DNA from: Ruminococcus sp.
GTDB lineage: Bacteria; Bacillota; Clostridia; Oscillospirales; Ruminococcaceae
Assembly (NCBI GenBank): GCA_020861185.1
Contig: JAJBSV010000013.1
Location: 1 to 64,000 of the forward strand
Direction: 5' to 3'
Length of the DNA: 64,000 nucleotides
Positions 44,032-52,601 of this stretch are shown here, piece after piece (the first letter of the stretch is position 1; every line of letters starts with the position of its first letter). Both the position numbers and the translations under genes were made by a program. Below the pieces are notes generated by a model. That model had not been told where the DNA came from and did no database searches. It was given only the letters and a program-made list of their open reading frames with translations.

Positions 44032-46548
44032 ATGCTACTTCTTGCTGTTGACGGGAACTCGATTCTCAATAGGGCTTTTTACGGGATAAAGGTGCTGACC
44101 ACCAAGGACGGCTTCTATACAAACGCCGTCACGGGGTTTATGAATACGCTTTTGAGGGAAATCGGCGAAGTGAAGCCGGACGCCGTCGCGGTCGCTTTCG
44201 ACCTGAAGGCTCCGACCTTCCGGCACCAGAAGTGCGCCTTTTATAAAGCCAACCGCCACGGAATGCCCGAGGAGCTTGCGATGCAGTTGCCGAAAGTCAA
44301 GGAGCTTTTGACCGACCTTGGCATCCCGATTTTGGAGATTTCGGGCTACGAAGCCGACGATATCCTCGGCTCCGTTTCGAAGCTCATGGCGGACAACTCG
44401 GGCGATTGCGTCATCCTCTCGGGAGACAGAGACACGCTCCAGCTCGTCGGCGAGCGTGTGACCGTCCGGCTCGTTACCACCCGGGAGACCACGCCTTATA
44501 CCCCCGAGAAGTTTCATGAAGTCTACGGCTTTGAGCCGATTCATCTTATAGATTTGAAAGCGCTTATGGGCGACAGCTCGGACAACATCCCAGGCGTTCC
44601 GGGCATCGGCGAAAAGACCGCGATGAGCCTGCTCGCCCAATATCCCTCTATCGAAGAGATTTACGGGAATATCGACACAATTACGGCGACGCCTTCCGTC
44701 AAGCGGAAGCTCAGCGAGGGCAAAGAGTCCGCCGAGACAAGCAAGTGGCTTGCGACAATCGTCCGTGACGCTCCCGTGTCGCAGAATCCCGAAGACTACA
44801 AGAGAAAAGAAACCGACCTCCCCGCCGCTGCAAATTTACTCAATCAGCTTGAGATGTTCAAGATGATTGACAAGCTCGGGCTCGGGGATATCGAAGTCAC
44901 GAAAGAAGCCGAAATTGTCACGGATGATTATTCAGAAAAAGCTTTCACAGGGGACGAAATCTTCGAAAAATCGGCGTTTATTCTCTCGGGCAACAGCCTC
45001 GTTATAAAACATGGCGGCGATATTTATGTCACCGACGATGAGAATCTGATTCTCAGGTACTTCGAATCTGACGGCGAAAAGATAACTTTTGAGGCGAAAT
45101 CGGCTTATAAGTACTGCTTTGAGCGTGGGAAGGAACTAAAAAATCTCACCTTCTCGGCGGACTTGGCAGGGTATCTCCTCAACTCCCAGTCGAGCGACTA
45201 CAGCGTGCAGAACCTCTGCGCTTCCTACTCCGTCCCCTACAGCGGCGACGAAAAGTATGGGGATATTCTCTCGCTTGAAAGGCTCGCCGGCGTGCTCCTG
45301 ACCGAGCTCGAGAAAACCGACATGAAAAGCCTTTACTACGATATAGAACTGCCGCTCTGCGAGGTGCTCGCCTCTATGGAGGTTCTGGGAGTAAGGGTTG
45401 ACGAGAACGGCATAAAAGAGTTCGGCGAAGGGCTCAGCGGGCAGATCAGTGAGCTCGAATCGACAATCTATATGCTTGCGGGACACGAGTTCAACATCTC
45501 GTCGCCGAAGCAACTAGGAGTCGTCCTCTTTGAGGAGCTCGGGCTACCCTCCGGCAAGAAAAAATCCGCCTCGAAGAGCTACTCAACGAGCGCAGATGTG
45601 CTTGAAGGCTTGGTCAACTACCATCCAATTATAAATCTTATCTTGGAATACAGAACGCTCACGAAGCTCAAGTCGACCTATGTCGACGGGCTCCTCGGGG
45701 TCATCTATCCCGACGGTCGGGTCAGAAGCGAGTTCAAGCAGACCGAGACCAAGACCGGGCGAATTTCGTCCGCAAACCCGAATATACAGAACATCCCCGT
45801 CCGCAAGGAAATCGGCAGGAACATGCGAAAGTTCTTCGTCGCGAGCGACGGCTATACTCTCCTCGACGCCGACTACTCGCAGATTGAGCTGAGGGTGCTT
45901 GCCGCCATGTGCGGGGACAAGAACATGATTGAAACGTTTCTCTCGGGCGTTGATATCCACACCCGCACCGCCTCGCAGGTCTTCGGAATCCCCGAGGAGA
46001 TGGTCGACGGGGACATGAGACGCGCCGCAAAGGCTGTCAACTTCGGAATCATCTACGGCATCGGCGCATATTCCCTCTCGCAGGACATCGGCGTTTCTGT
46101 TGCCGAGGCGAAGAAGTATATTGAGTCATACTTGGCGAACTTCTCGGAGGTCGACCGGTTCATGAACGAGACGGTCGAATTCGCAAAAGAGAAGGGCTAT
46201 GCCGTGACGATGTTCAACCGCCGCCGCTACATTCCGGAGCTGAAGAACGCCAACAAGAACGTTCAGGCTTTCGGCAAGCGTGCCGCGATGAACGCCCCGA
46301 TTCAGGGCACAGCCGCCGACATAATAAAAATAGCGATGGTAAGAGTTTACCGTCGCCTTAAGGCTGAAAATCTCGATGCCCGACTTATCCTGCAGGTCCA
46401 CGATGAGCTCATAGTTGAAGCCCGTGAGGACTGTGCTGAAAGAGCCGCCGAGATTTTGCACGAGGAAATGGAATCCGCCGTCAAGCTCAGTGTGCCACTG
46501 ACAGCGGATGTGCATATGGGTAAGAGTTGGTTTGAGACTAAAGAATAA
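44032..46548 (+). CDS. polA: DNA polymerase I
   Basis: An 838-residue repair and Okazaki-fragment polymerase. The 5'-nuclease domain spans about 1-285 (VDGNSILNRAFYG, GYEADDILGS, GDSSDNIPGVPGIGEKTA). The middle region (about 300-460) is a shrunken 3'-5' exonuclease fold without the metal-binding Asp/Glu set, so proofreading is probably lost. The polymerase domain has motif A DYSQIELR (D614), motif B RRAAKAVNFGIIYG (from 664) and motif C VHDE (789-792). Confidence 0.96.
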   Translation: MLLLAVDGNSILNRAFYGIKVLTTKDGFYTNAVTGFMNTLLREIGEVKPDAVAVAFDLKAPTFRHQKCAFYKANRHGMPEELAMQLPKVKELLTDLGIPILEISGYEADDILGSVSKLMADNSGDCVILSGDRDTLQLVGERVTVRLVTTRETTPYTPEKFHEVYGFEPIHLIDLKALMGDSSDNIPGVPGIGEKTAMSLLAQYPSIEEIYGNIDTITATPSVKRKLSEGKESAETSKWLATIVRDAPVSQNPEDYKRKETDLPAAANLLNQLEMFKMIDKLGLGDIEVTKEAEIVTDDYSEKAFTGDEIFEKSAFILSGNSLVIKHGGDIYVTDDENLILRYFESDGEKITFEAKSAYKYCFERGKELKNLTFSADLAGYLLNSQSSDYSVQNLCASYSVPYSGDEKYGDILSLERLAGVLLTELEKTDMKSLYYDIELPLCEVLASMEVLGVRVDENGIKEFGEGLSGQISELESTIYMLAGHEFNISSPKQLGVVLFEELGLPSGKKKSASKSYSTSADVLEGLVNYHPIINLILEYRTLTKLKSTYVDGLLGVIYPDGRVRSEFKQTETKTGRISSANPNIQNIPVRKEIGRNMRKFFVASDGYTLLDADYSQIELRVLAAMCGDKNMIETFLSGVDIHTRTASQVFGIPEEMVDGDMRRAAKAVNFGIIYGIGAYSLSQDIGVSVAEAKKYIESYLANFSEVDRFMNETVEFAKEKGYAVTMFNRRRYIPELKNANKNVQAFGKRAAMNAPIQGTAADIIKIAMVRVYRRLKAENLDARLILQVHDELIVEAREDCAERAAEILHEEMESAVKLSVPLTADVHMGKSWFETKE

Positions 46549-46551
46549 ATA

Positions 46552-46595
46552 ACTTCGCAAGCGAAGTTAGGAAGTTCGGTTCACACCGAACTTCC
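46552..46595. other. Two hairpins between the convergent polA and HAD genes
   Basis: AACTTCGC / GCGAAGTT (46552-46569) and GGAAGTTCGGT / ACCGAACTTCC (46570-46595, 11-bp perfect stem, 4-base loop), the latter covering the HAD stop codon. No T-run on either strand; they may still slow or end both transcripts. Confidence 0.55.
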
Positions 46596-47246
46596 GCTGT
46601 GCAATATCTCACTCGGATTGTCTACAATTTCGTCAGCTCCCGCAGACTCAAGTTCTTCCCTTGAGCCGTAGCCGTAGGTAACGCCGATGCAGGGGATGCC
46701 GTTTGTGTGGGCGCCCTTGATGTCGTAATCACGGTCGCCGACCATGACGACTTGGGATTTGTCTTCTATGCCGAGGCGGTTAAGTGACTCGGCTATAACC
46801 TGCGCCTTGGTCATCGACTCGTCGCCCAAAGGAATCCCGCAGATATCCTCGAAATACTCGGAAAGCTCAAACTTTTCGAGTATCTTTTTTGCGTAAACCT
46901 CCGGCTTCGAGGCCGCGACCGCCTGGATATATCCGTCTTTACGAAGCCTTTCGAGAGCTTCCGGAACGCCGTCATAAACGCTGTTCTCGAAGATGCCCTT
47001 GTCGGCGTAATAGGTGCGATAGATTTTTATGGCGTTGTCAACCTCGCTCTCGTCCATCCCGAGGTAAACTCCGAACGACTCCCGAAGCGGCGGACCCACA
47101 AACTTTAAAAGCGCCTTGTCGTCCCAGCCCTCAATTCCGAGCTCGTGAAGGCAGTATTTGAATGAATTTACGATGCCCCGAGCGGAATCTGTCAGAGTCC
47201 CGTCAAGGTCGTAGAGGATGTATTTTATGGTGGATTTGTCGAGCAT
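46581..47246 (-). CDS. HAD-superfamily phosphatase (phosphoglycolate phosphatase-like)
   Basis: A 221-residue HAD subfamily IA enzyme: motif I YDLDGTLTDSARG, motif II AVAASKPEVYAKKI, motif III/IV MVGDRDYDIKGAHTNG, with a helical cap. The substrate could be phosphoglycolate or pyrophosphate; sequence alone does not decide. It follows the antitoxin gene by 2 bases. Confidence 0.88.
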   Translation of the reverse strand: MLDKSTIKYILYDLDGTLTDSARGIVNSFKYCLHELGIEGWDDKALLKFVGPPLRESFGVYLGMDESEVDNAIKIYRTYYADKGIFENSVYDGVPEALERLRKDGYIQAVAASKPEVYAKKILEKFELSEYFEDICGIPLGDESMTKAQVIAESLNRLGIEDKSQVVMVGDRDYDIKGAHTNGIPCIGVTYGYGSREELESAGADEIVDNPSEILHSGSSV

Positions 47247-47248
47247 AA

Positions 47249-47560
47249 TTATTCCGCCTTATCTCCCGTCGTCACGCTCTCAAGCGGGACAATGGCAAGG
47301 GTCTTACCGAGTGGCACCAATATCTTGAGAATGGTATCAATCTGAGGGCTTGTTATGCCTTTTTCCATTCTCGCAATCACCGGTTGCCTGACACCGCTGA
47401 GCTCTTCCAGCTTCTTCTGACTGATGCCCTTTTCCTGACGGGCTTTTACCATCTCGCCGATAAGAGCCACACGAAGGTCACTCTCGGCGATTTCTTCCGG
47501 GGTAAACAGCTCTTTTCGCACATCACTCCAACGACGTAATTCAAGTTTATTCTGATTCAT
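47249..47560 (-). CDS. HigA-like XRE-family antitoxin
   Basis: A 103-residue protein with an XRE helix-turn-helix (GISQKKLEELSGVRQPVIAR, about 49-68) and a short C-terminal helix region. It overlaps the end of the toxin gene by 14 bases, the toxin-first order of HigBA modules. ATG 47560 gives the natural N-terminus MNQNKLELRRW; the longer frame upstream merely runs inside the toxin gene. It probably binds the palindrome at 47953-47986 to repress the pair. Confidence 0.85.
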   Translation of the reverse strand: MNQNKLELRRWSDVRKELFTPEEIAESDLRVALIGEMVKARQEKGISQKKLEELSGVRQPVIARMEKGITSPQIDTILKILVPLGKTLAIVPLESVTTGDKAE

Positions 47561-47921
47561 GTTCAAATTTAACACCTCTTTCAATAAGGTCAGCAAGCTC
47601 TCGCTTTGCTTTTTCAATCTCTCGTGCCGGCGTCTTCTGAGTCTTTTTGATAAAATAATGAAGAAGCACATATCCTCCATCAATCCACGCTGCAAACAGC
47701 ACTCTGCTTCTAAGCGGTCTAAGCTCCCATATTTCGCCGTCAAGATGCTTGATATACGGTTCTCCGATTACCGTTCCGTAATCGCTCAACGCTTGAATGT
47801 AATCGTTGATTTTATTCAAATTGATACGACTATCCTTATCATTACGGCTTTTAAGGTCTTCCATAAAATCAAATACCGGCGATTTGCCATTTCTTTCTTC
47901 GTAAAAATAAATCTCGTACAC
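47547..47921 (-). CDS. HigB/Gp49-like toxin of the RelE superfamily
   Basis: A 124-residue protein of the phage Gp49-like group: VFDFMEDLKSR, IWELRPLRSRVLFAAW and LLHYFIKKTQKTPAREIEKAKREL (split here around residues 75-110). Members are ribosome-dependent mRNA endonucleases. It is the first gene of the module, with a near-perfect promoter and operator directly upstream. Confidence 0.87.
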   Translation of the reverse strand: MYEIYFYEERNGKSPVFDFMEDLKSRNDKDSRINLNKINDYIQALSDYGTVIGEPYIKHLDGEIWELRPLRSRVLFAAWIDGGYVLLHYFIKKTQKTPAREIEKAKRELADLIERGVKFEHESE

Positions 47922-47946
47922 TTCTATTTTCCCTCTCCCTGATACT

Positions 47947-47975
47947 ATTATACTTAAAAGTTATTGATTTGTCAA
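47947..47975 (-). promoter_or_regulatory. Consensus promoter of the toxin-antitoxin operon
   Basis: TTGACA (47970-47975) and TATAAT (47947-47952) on the minus strand with exactly 17 bases between: a full consensus sigma-A promoter, as expected where tight repression is needed. Confidence 0.88.
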
Positions 47976-47986
47976 TACCTTTTAAG
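47953..47986. promoter_or_regulatory. Palindromic operator covering the toxin-antitoxin promoter
   Basis: CTTAAAAG-(G)-TATTGA-caaa-TCAATA-(A)-CTTTTAAG, a 34-base near-perfect inverted repeat that includes the whole -35 and the spacer. It overlaps the stop codon of the TIM-barrel gene (47982-47984). Likely binding site of the HigA-like protein or the toxin-antitoxin complex. Confidence 0.8.
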
Positions 47987-48791
47987 CTATTGATTTCACA
48001 ACAGACTCAACGTACTTCATCGCCTCCACCAGTTCCTCAAACGTCCCGAAGGAGCTCCGATAAAGCTCGAGCATTATGGAGCCGGAGAAGCCGGTGTCTT
48101 TGAGGGCTTGGATGAAGCGTGGGGTGTTGATTTCGCCTTTGTCGGGTAGGATGCAGGTGGAGCTTGCATCGTGGTCGGAGTAGTGGATGTGCTTGATATT
48201 CGGGGAGAGTTCTTTTATGAAGTCATAGGGGTCATAGCCTCGGCGGACGGCTTGCTTGGCGTCGAGAACGAAGCTCACATCGTCGCCGAGCGCTTTCTTC
48301 ATCGCTACAAGCTGTTCAAGAGCGCCCGTTGTGCAACGGTAGACATTCTCCTGAAGGACGGTCATGCCGTACTCCTTCGCGACGCCGTTCAGTCTCCGAT
48401 AGCCCTCGATGACGACTTCATCGGGTCCTTTGTCCTGATTGCCGTGGAGGATGAGGTATTCTGCGCCGAGGATATCCATCGCCTCGAAATACCTTCTGTG
48501 ATAATCGAGGAAGTCCTGAATCCGTCGCTCATAGGGGGTGTAGAGCATGTATGTATCAATGGCGGCGGTGAACGGGTGAACCGACTTGCAGGTGCAACCG
48601 TAGTCGTCCATCATCTTCTTAAGCTCTCTGACATATTCCGGCTTCGTTTCGGAGTGGGTGTTGAGGAAGATTTCAACGTGCCTGACTCCCAGGTCGAGAA
48701 GCCTTTTCAGAGTTATCTCCGGGTATTCGGGATAGCCGCACGCCACCGAAACTCCTACTTCTATCTTGTTTTTTGTATCAGTAATCGGCAT
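47982..48791 (-). CDS. Sugar phosphate isomerase/epimerase-like TIM-barrel protein
   Basis: A 269-residue protein of the AP-endonuclease-2/xylose-isomerase-like barrel family. Metal-site residues are visible in VLQENVYR (Glu), FVLDAKQAVRRG (Asp), HIHYSDHDA (His/Asp) and IMLELYR (Glu). The substrate cannot be inferred. ATG 48791 follows GGAGGG; the in-frame extension upstream is not supported. Confidence 0.8.
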   Translation of the reverse strand: MPITDTKNKIEVGVSVACGYPEYPEITLKRLLDLGVRHVEIFLNTHSETKPEYVRELKKMMDDYGCTCKSVHPFTAAIDTYMLYTPYERRIQDFLDYHRRYFEAMDILGAEYLILHGNQDKGPDEVVIEGYRRLNGVAKEYGMTVLQENVYRCTTGALEQLVAMKKALGDDVSFVLDAKQAVRRGYDPYDFIKELSPNIKHIHYSDHDASSTCILPDKGEINTPRFIQALKDTGFSGSIMLELYRSSFGTFEELVEAMKYVESVVKSIA

Positions 48792-48814
48792 TACTATCCC
48801 TCCATATAAATTAA

Positions 48815-48839
48815 GCGGTGCAAGAGTTTCCTGCACCGC
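48815..48839 (-). terminator. Probable terminator of secDF
   Basis: GCGGTGCA / TGCACCGC with a 9-base loop, followed by TTAATTT on the minus strand, 22 bases after secF. The T-tract is imperfect, so read-through into the TIM-barrel gene is possible. Confidence 0.55.
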
Positions 48840-48860
48840 ATTTTGTGCCGGAAAACCGGC

Positions 48861-49853
48861 TTATTTCTTTTTCTTTGAAGACTTCTTCTTCGGAGCGGCT
48901 GTATTGGAGCCCTCCGCCAGAGCCTTCTCGGCGTTCTTACGGTCGATGTGACCCTGCCATGTGGTCCAGAGCGTCGGGGCTATGCAGTTCGAGGAATATA
49001 CGCCCGAAAGAAGTCCGACGAGGAGCGGGAACGCAAAGCTTACGATAGAATCAACGTTTGCAACGAGCGCAACTACGCAGATTGAAGCGACTGCGATAAC
49101 GGTTGTGACGGTGGTGTGAACCGAACGCCCGAACGACTGGCTGACACTCATGTTTACGAGCTCGTCAAGAGTCTTCTCCGAACCGTAGAGGTTTCTGTTC
49201 TCACGGATTCTGTCGTAGATGATGATTGTCGCATTTACGGAATAGCCGAGGATTGTCAAAAGAACGGCTATGAAGTTCGAGTCGATATCGAATCTTAAGA
49301 TAGTTGTGCAAGCGAATACGAAGAACATATCGTGTGCAAGCGCTACAACAGCGCAGATACCCGCAACCCAACCGCCGATTTTTCTGAACCGGAAGCCGAT
49401 GTAGATGATCATTACAATCATCGAGACGAGAACCGCAACCATGCACTTTCCGAAGAAGCCGCTACCGGTTGAAGGATTTACGTCCTGAGAGCTGTAGAGC
49501 GTCAGTGAGCTCGAAGCATATGCCTCTTCGAGAGCATCTGTGAGCTCCGACTGAATTTCGGTATCCATGCCGGTGGAATCGGCGAACGAAAGGGAGATTG
49601 TCTCGCTTCCGTCGGAGACGCTTTCACCGTAGGAAATCTCACAGGAAAGACCGGTTATGTCCTGAGCTGTGGATGCGATTGCATTTCCGTCAACCTCTCC
49701 CGTGTAGGAGTAAGTAATGATGGTGCCGCCCTTGAACTCGATTGCGACGTTTACGCCGAGGATAGCGGCAAGAAGCAGGGTTATAACGATAACCGCTACA
49801 GAGAAGATATAGAAATACTTTTTCTTCCCGACTACATCAAAGGTTTTCGTCAT
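48861..49853 (-). CDS. secF: Protein translocase subunit SecF
   Basis: A 330-residue RND-type membrane protein with six helices that works with SecD to complete secretion using the proton motive force. NVAIEFKGGTIITYSYTG near the start, SVNATIIIYDRIRENR in TM4-5, and a Lys-rich end (KKKSSKKKK). ATG 49853 follows GGAGGT; the gene overlaps the end of secD by 17 bases. Confidence 0.95.
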   Translation of the reverse strand: MTKTFDVVGKKKYFYIFSVAVIVITLLLAAILGVNVAIEFKGGTIITYSYTGEVDGNAIASTAQDITGLSCEISYGESVSDGSETISLSFADSTGMDTEIQSELTDALEEAYASSSLTLYSSQDVNPSTGSGFFGKCMVAVLVSMIVMIIYIGFRFRKIGGWVAGICAVVALAHDMFFVFACTTILRFDIDSNFIAVLLTILGYSVNATIIIYDRIRENRNLYGSEKTLDELVNMSVSQSFGRSVHTTVTTVIAVASICVVALVANVDSIVSFAFPLLVGLLSGVYSSNCIAPTLWTTWQGHIDRKNAEKALAEGSNTAAPKKKSSKKKK

Positions 49854-51255
49854 TCTTAACACCTCCGTACAGTACAGGATTTCTTAATTTCTTGAATCTT
49901 GAGAGCGAGCCGAGCATCAGTCTCGAGCAGAGAACTCCGAATATGAAGTTCATTATAACGCCGACCAGAAGAGTATAGCCGAAGGAGTAGATTGTGCCCT
50001 CGATTGTGGTCGGGAACATGAAGTAGATGGGCTTCATGATTGTGGCGATGATGCTGTCGGAAGGACCGAACGCACCCATAAGGATCAATGCAACGAACAC
50101 GATGGTGATGTTGCCGTCGAAGATTGCTCTCCATGCCTTCTGATAGCCGTGGTCAAGCGCCGTGTCAAGAGTCTTGCCTGAGCGAAGCTCTTCCTTGACA
50201 CGTTCGAACGTTACGACGTTCGCGTCAACACCGATACCGACCGCCAGGATGATACCGGCAATACCGGGAATCGTGAGTGTAACGCCCGAGATGTTTCCGA
50301 AGAAGCCAGTGATGCAGGCGACCGTTCCGACAACCTGTCCGAACAGAGCGATGCAAGCGACAACGCCGGGAAGCTTATAGGAAGCTATCATGTAGATGCA
50401 GATGATGATGAACGCAACAAGTCCTGCGATGAGTATGGTGTTCTTTGCGCCCTCACCCATCGAAGCTGAAATCGAGCGGAAGTTGGATGCCTCAAGAGCG
50501 AACGGGAGAGAACCCGCACTAATCTTTTCGGCAAGCTCGCTCGCCTCTTCATAGGTGAAGCTGCCGGTAATCTGGCATTGTCCGTCGGTAATGGCGGAGC
50601 TAACTGTCGGATAGGAGATGCAGGTATTGTCCATCCAGATGGAGATTATGCCCTCTTCCTCGGCAAGACGGGTGGTAGCCTCGGCAAATGCCTCGGTGCC
50701 CTCTTCGTTGAGGACGAGTGAAACTCCATACTCATAGGTTCCGTCGCTGTCTTCCCAGAAAACAGCCGTTGCGGAAGTTACCATGTCACCGGTAAGGATG
50801 ATGGTGTCGGCGGTGGTTCCCGAAGGATTGCCATAGTCGTCCGTTTCATAGCCCTCGCGGAAGGTGAGCTCGGCGGTTTCTCCGAGTTCCTGAACAGCTT
50901 CCTCAGGGTCGAAATCTTCCTCATCCGATTGCCACGGGAATCTTACAATAATGTCACTGTTTGAGTAGTCAACATAAACCTCATAGTCTGTGATACCGAG
51001 GTTTACAAGTCGAAGCTCCAAAGCGGTCTTTGCCGCATCGAGTTCTGTCTGAGTCGCCTCAACGTCCTCTGCGGGCGAGAAGGTTACCTCGACGCCGCCG
51101 CTGATATCAATTCCCCAACGGATATCACTTACGGACTTTACAATGGTCGTAGTGATGTCGCCATAGTAGGTGCTGATACCAAAGATGTTAAGCAGCGTGA
51201 AAACCACCAACAGCGCAACAACAATAAAGAATACAGGCTTTTTTATGTGCCGCAC
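49837..51255 (-). CDS. secD: Protein translocase subunit SecD
   Basis: A 472-residue partner of SecF with one N-terminal helix, a large extracytoplasmic part (RWGIDISGGVEVTF, PFALEASNFRSISASMG) and five C-terminal helices with GVDANVVTFERVKEELRSGK. GTG start after AAGGAGG. It has its own promoter. Confidence 0.95.
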   Translation of the reverse strand: MRHIKKPVFFIVVALLVVFTLLNIFGISTYYGDITTTIVKSVSDIRWGIDISGGVEVTFSPAEDVEATQTELDAAKTALELRLVNLGITDYEVYVDYSNSDIIVRFPWQSDEEDFDPEEAVQELGETAELTFREGYETDDYGNPSGTTADTIILTGDMVTSATAVFWEDSDGTYEYGVSLVLNEEGTEAFAEATTRLAEEEGIISIWMDNTCISYPTVSSAITDGQCQITGSFTYEEASELAEKISAGSLPFALEASNFRSISASMGEGAKNTILIAGLVAFIIICIYMIASYKLPGVVACIALFGQVVGTVACITGFFGNISGVTLTIPGIAGIILAVGIGVDANVVTFERVKEELRSGKTLDTALDHGYQKAWRAIFDGNITIVFVALILMGAFGPSDSIIATIMKPIYFMFPTTIEGTIYSFGYTLLVGVIMNFIFGVLCSRLMLGSLSRFKKLRNPVLYGGVKNDENL

Positions 51256-51365
51256 TTCTGTTGCCTCCTTAGAATAATTTGTTAGTCAATGCTGTACTGA
51301 ATATCCAGAATCCAAGGCGGACAGCCAGACGGCATAATTGGCATCTTATGATGCAATACTTTATT

Positions 51366-51394
51366 AGTATAGCCAAAACCCGACCAAAAGTCAA
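51366..51394 (-). promoter_or_regulatory. Promoter of secDF
   Basis: TTGACT (51389-51394) and TATACT (51366-51371), 17-base spacer, minus strand. The leader to secD is about 105 bases; no riboswitch or secretion-monitor peptide was recognised in it. Confidence 0.72.
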
Positions 51395-51428
51395 TAGGTA
51401 GGGGCAAATTTTCACTTTGGCTCAGCAT

Positions 51429-51481
51429 TATTCCGATAATTCGGGAAATATTATTCCGATAGTCTTGATATTATTCCGATA
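51429..51481. promoter_or_regulatory. Three direct repeats (iterons) in the fic promoter
   Basis: TATTCCGATA occurs exactly at 51429-51438, 51452-51461 and 51472-51481, spaced 23 and 20 bases start to start. All three share the flank ATTAT/TAT. The third lies between the -35 and -10 elements. They look like operator sites on one DNA face for a repressor. Confidence 0.82.
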
Positions 51482-51493
51482 GCGTGATATAAT
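51465..51493 (+). promoter_or_regulatory. Promoter of the Fic gene
   Basis: TTGATA (51465-51470) and TATAAT (51488-51493) with a 17-base spacer that contains the third iteron; the start codon is about 35 bases downstream after GGAGG. Confidence 0.8.
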
Positions 51494-51527
51494 AAAGAAC
51501 AAGCCTAAGAGAATGGAGGCATTATCC

Positions 51528-52418
51528 ATGTATATAACGGTAAAAGAAGCCGCTGAAAAGTGGGGTATTTCCGACAGAAGAATACGAGTTCTGTGCTCCG
51601 AGGGAAAAATCCCCGGTGCATATCAGGAAGGCAGAGGATGGAAAATTCCTGATGATGCGAAGAAGCCCGCCGATGGACGTTACAAGTCCAAAGAAAGCAT
51701 TTTTGAGCAAATCGAGCGAAAGAAGGCAGAGCTTGACAGCAAGCATCCCTTAACTGAAGGCGAAGTCCAAAGGCTTCACGAAGAGTTTACTATAGAATAC
51801 ACCTATAACTCAAACGCAATCGAGGGCAACACTCTGACATTAGATGAAACAGCTATTGTTCTGCAAGGACTGACCGTCGCCCAGAAGCCTCTGAAAGACC
51901 ATATGGAAGCAGTCGGTCACAAGGAAGCATTTGATTTTGTGTGCGAGCTCGTCAAAGATAACACGCCACTCAGTGAAAGAAATGTCAAGCTGATTCACTC
52001 CTTTGTGCTTGCCGGCAGAAAAGAAGACCGAGGAACTTATCGCCGGATTCCAGTGCGTATTATGGGTGCGCACCACGAACCGGTTCAGCCTTATCTTATT
52101 CAGCCGAAAATGGAACAGCTATTGCTTGACTACGCCGAGAGTACGGAGCATATCATAACCAAATTAGCTCGGTTCCATATTGAATTCGAGAGCATTCATC
52201 CCTTCATTGACGGCAACGGCAGAACAGGTCGCCTGCTCGTGAATTTAGAGCTTATGAAGGCAGGCTACCCACCTATCGACATCAAGTTCACTGACAGGAT
52301 GGCATATTACAACGCTTTCGACGAATATCATGTCAAACATAACCTTTCTGCGATGGAAGGTCTGTTTGCAGGGTATATCAACGAGAGGCTGGATACTTAT
52401 TTAAAAATACTCGGCTGA
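51528..52418 (+). CDS. Fic-domain protein with N-terminal helix-turn-helix
   Basis: A 296-residue protein. Residues 1-45 are a MerR/excisionase-like helix-turn-helix (TVKEAAEKWGISDRRIRVLC). The Fic domain follows, with the complete catalytic loop HPFIDGNGRTGR (H224 onward), which usually transfers AMP from ATP to a protein hydroxyl. An intact inhibitory motif S95-N-A-I-E99-G100 precedes it, so it is a self-inhibited class II Fic. Start chosen at ATG 51528, 8 bases after GGAGG. The HTH and the three operator repeats suggest autoregulation. The target is unknown. Confidence 0.9.
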   Translation: MYITVKEAAEKWGISDRRIRVLCSEGKIPGAYQEGRGWKIPDDAKKPADGRYKSKESIFEQIERKKAELDSKHPLTEGEVQRLHEEFTIEYTYNSNAIEGNTLTLDETAIVLQGLTVAQKPLKDHMEAVGHKEAFDFVCELVKDNTPLSERNVKLIHSFVLAGRKEDRGTYRRIPVRIMGAHHEPVQPYLIQPKMEQLLLDYAESTEHIITKLARFHIEFESIHPFIDGNGRTGRLLVNLELMKAGYPPIDIKFTDRMAYYNAFDEYHVKHNLSAMEGLFAGYINERLDTYLKILG

Positions 52419-52441
52419 ACTGAATTCCCTTAGAAAAAATT

Positions 52442-52476
52442 GTTTCCCTTAAAATCGCACTGATTTTAAGGGAAAC
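52442..52476. other. Perfect 15-bp inverted repeat after the Fic gene
   Basis: GTTTCCCTTAAAATC and its exact complement around GCACT, with a partial extra copy of TTCCCTTA just upstream (near 52426). It lacks a T-run on the plus strand, so it is an unusual terminator at best; it may be an end of a lost small element or a protein site. Confidence 0.6.
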
Positions 52477-52539
52477 TTCAATGATGACAGGATAAATATT
52501 AATCTTTCATTAATTTTTGCGCCAACATCCCGAGATATG

Positions 52540-52569
52540 TTGACAAGTTACCCCGATAAATGCTATAAT
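52540..52569 (+). promoter_or_regulatory. Promoter of the DUF975-like/NADAR operon
   Basis: TTGACA (52540-52545) and TATAAT (52564-52569) with an 18-base spacer, about 33 bases before the start codon. Both hexamers match consensus. Confidence 0.8.
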
Positions 52570-52601
52570 TGATACACTATTAATTATAAGGGGGACTTTT
52601 T

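Noticed and set aside
51256..51365. Secretion-monitor peptide before secD
   Set aside because: No short frame with a ribosome binding site and arrest-like C-terminus was found in the leader.
51429..51481. Iterons as a CRISPR array
   Set aside because: Repeats are only 10 bases with 10-13 base gaps and lie within a promoter; they fit operator sites instead.
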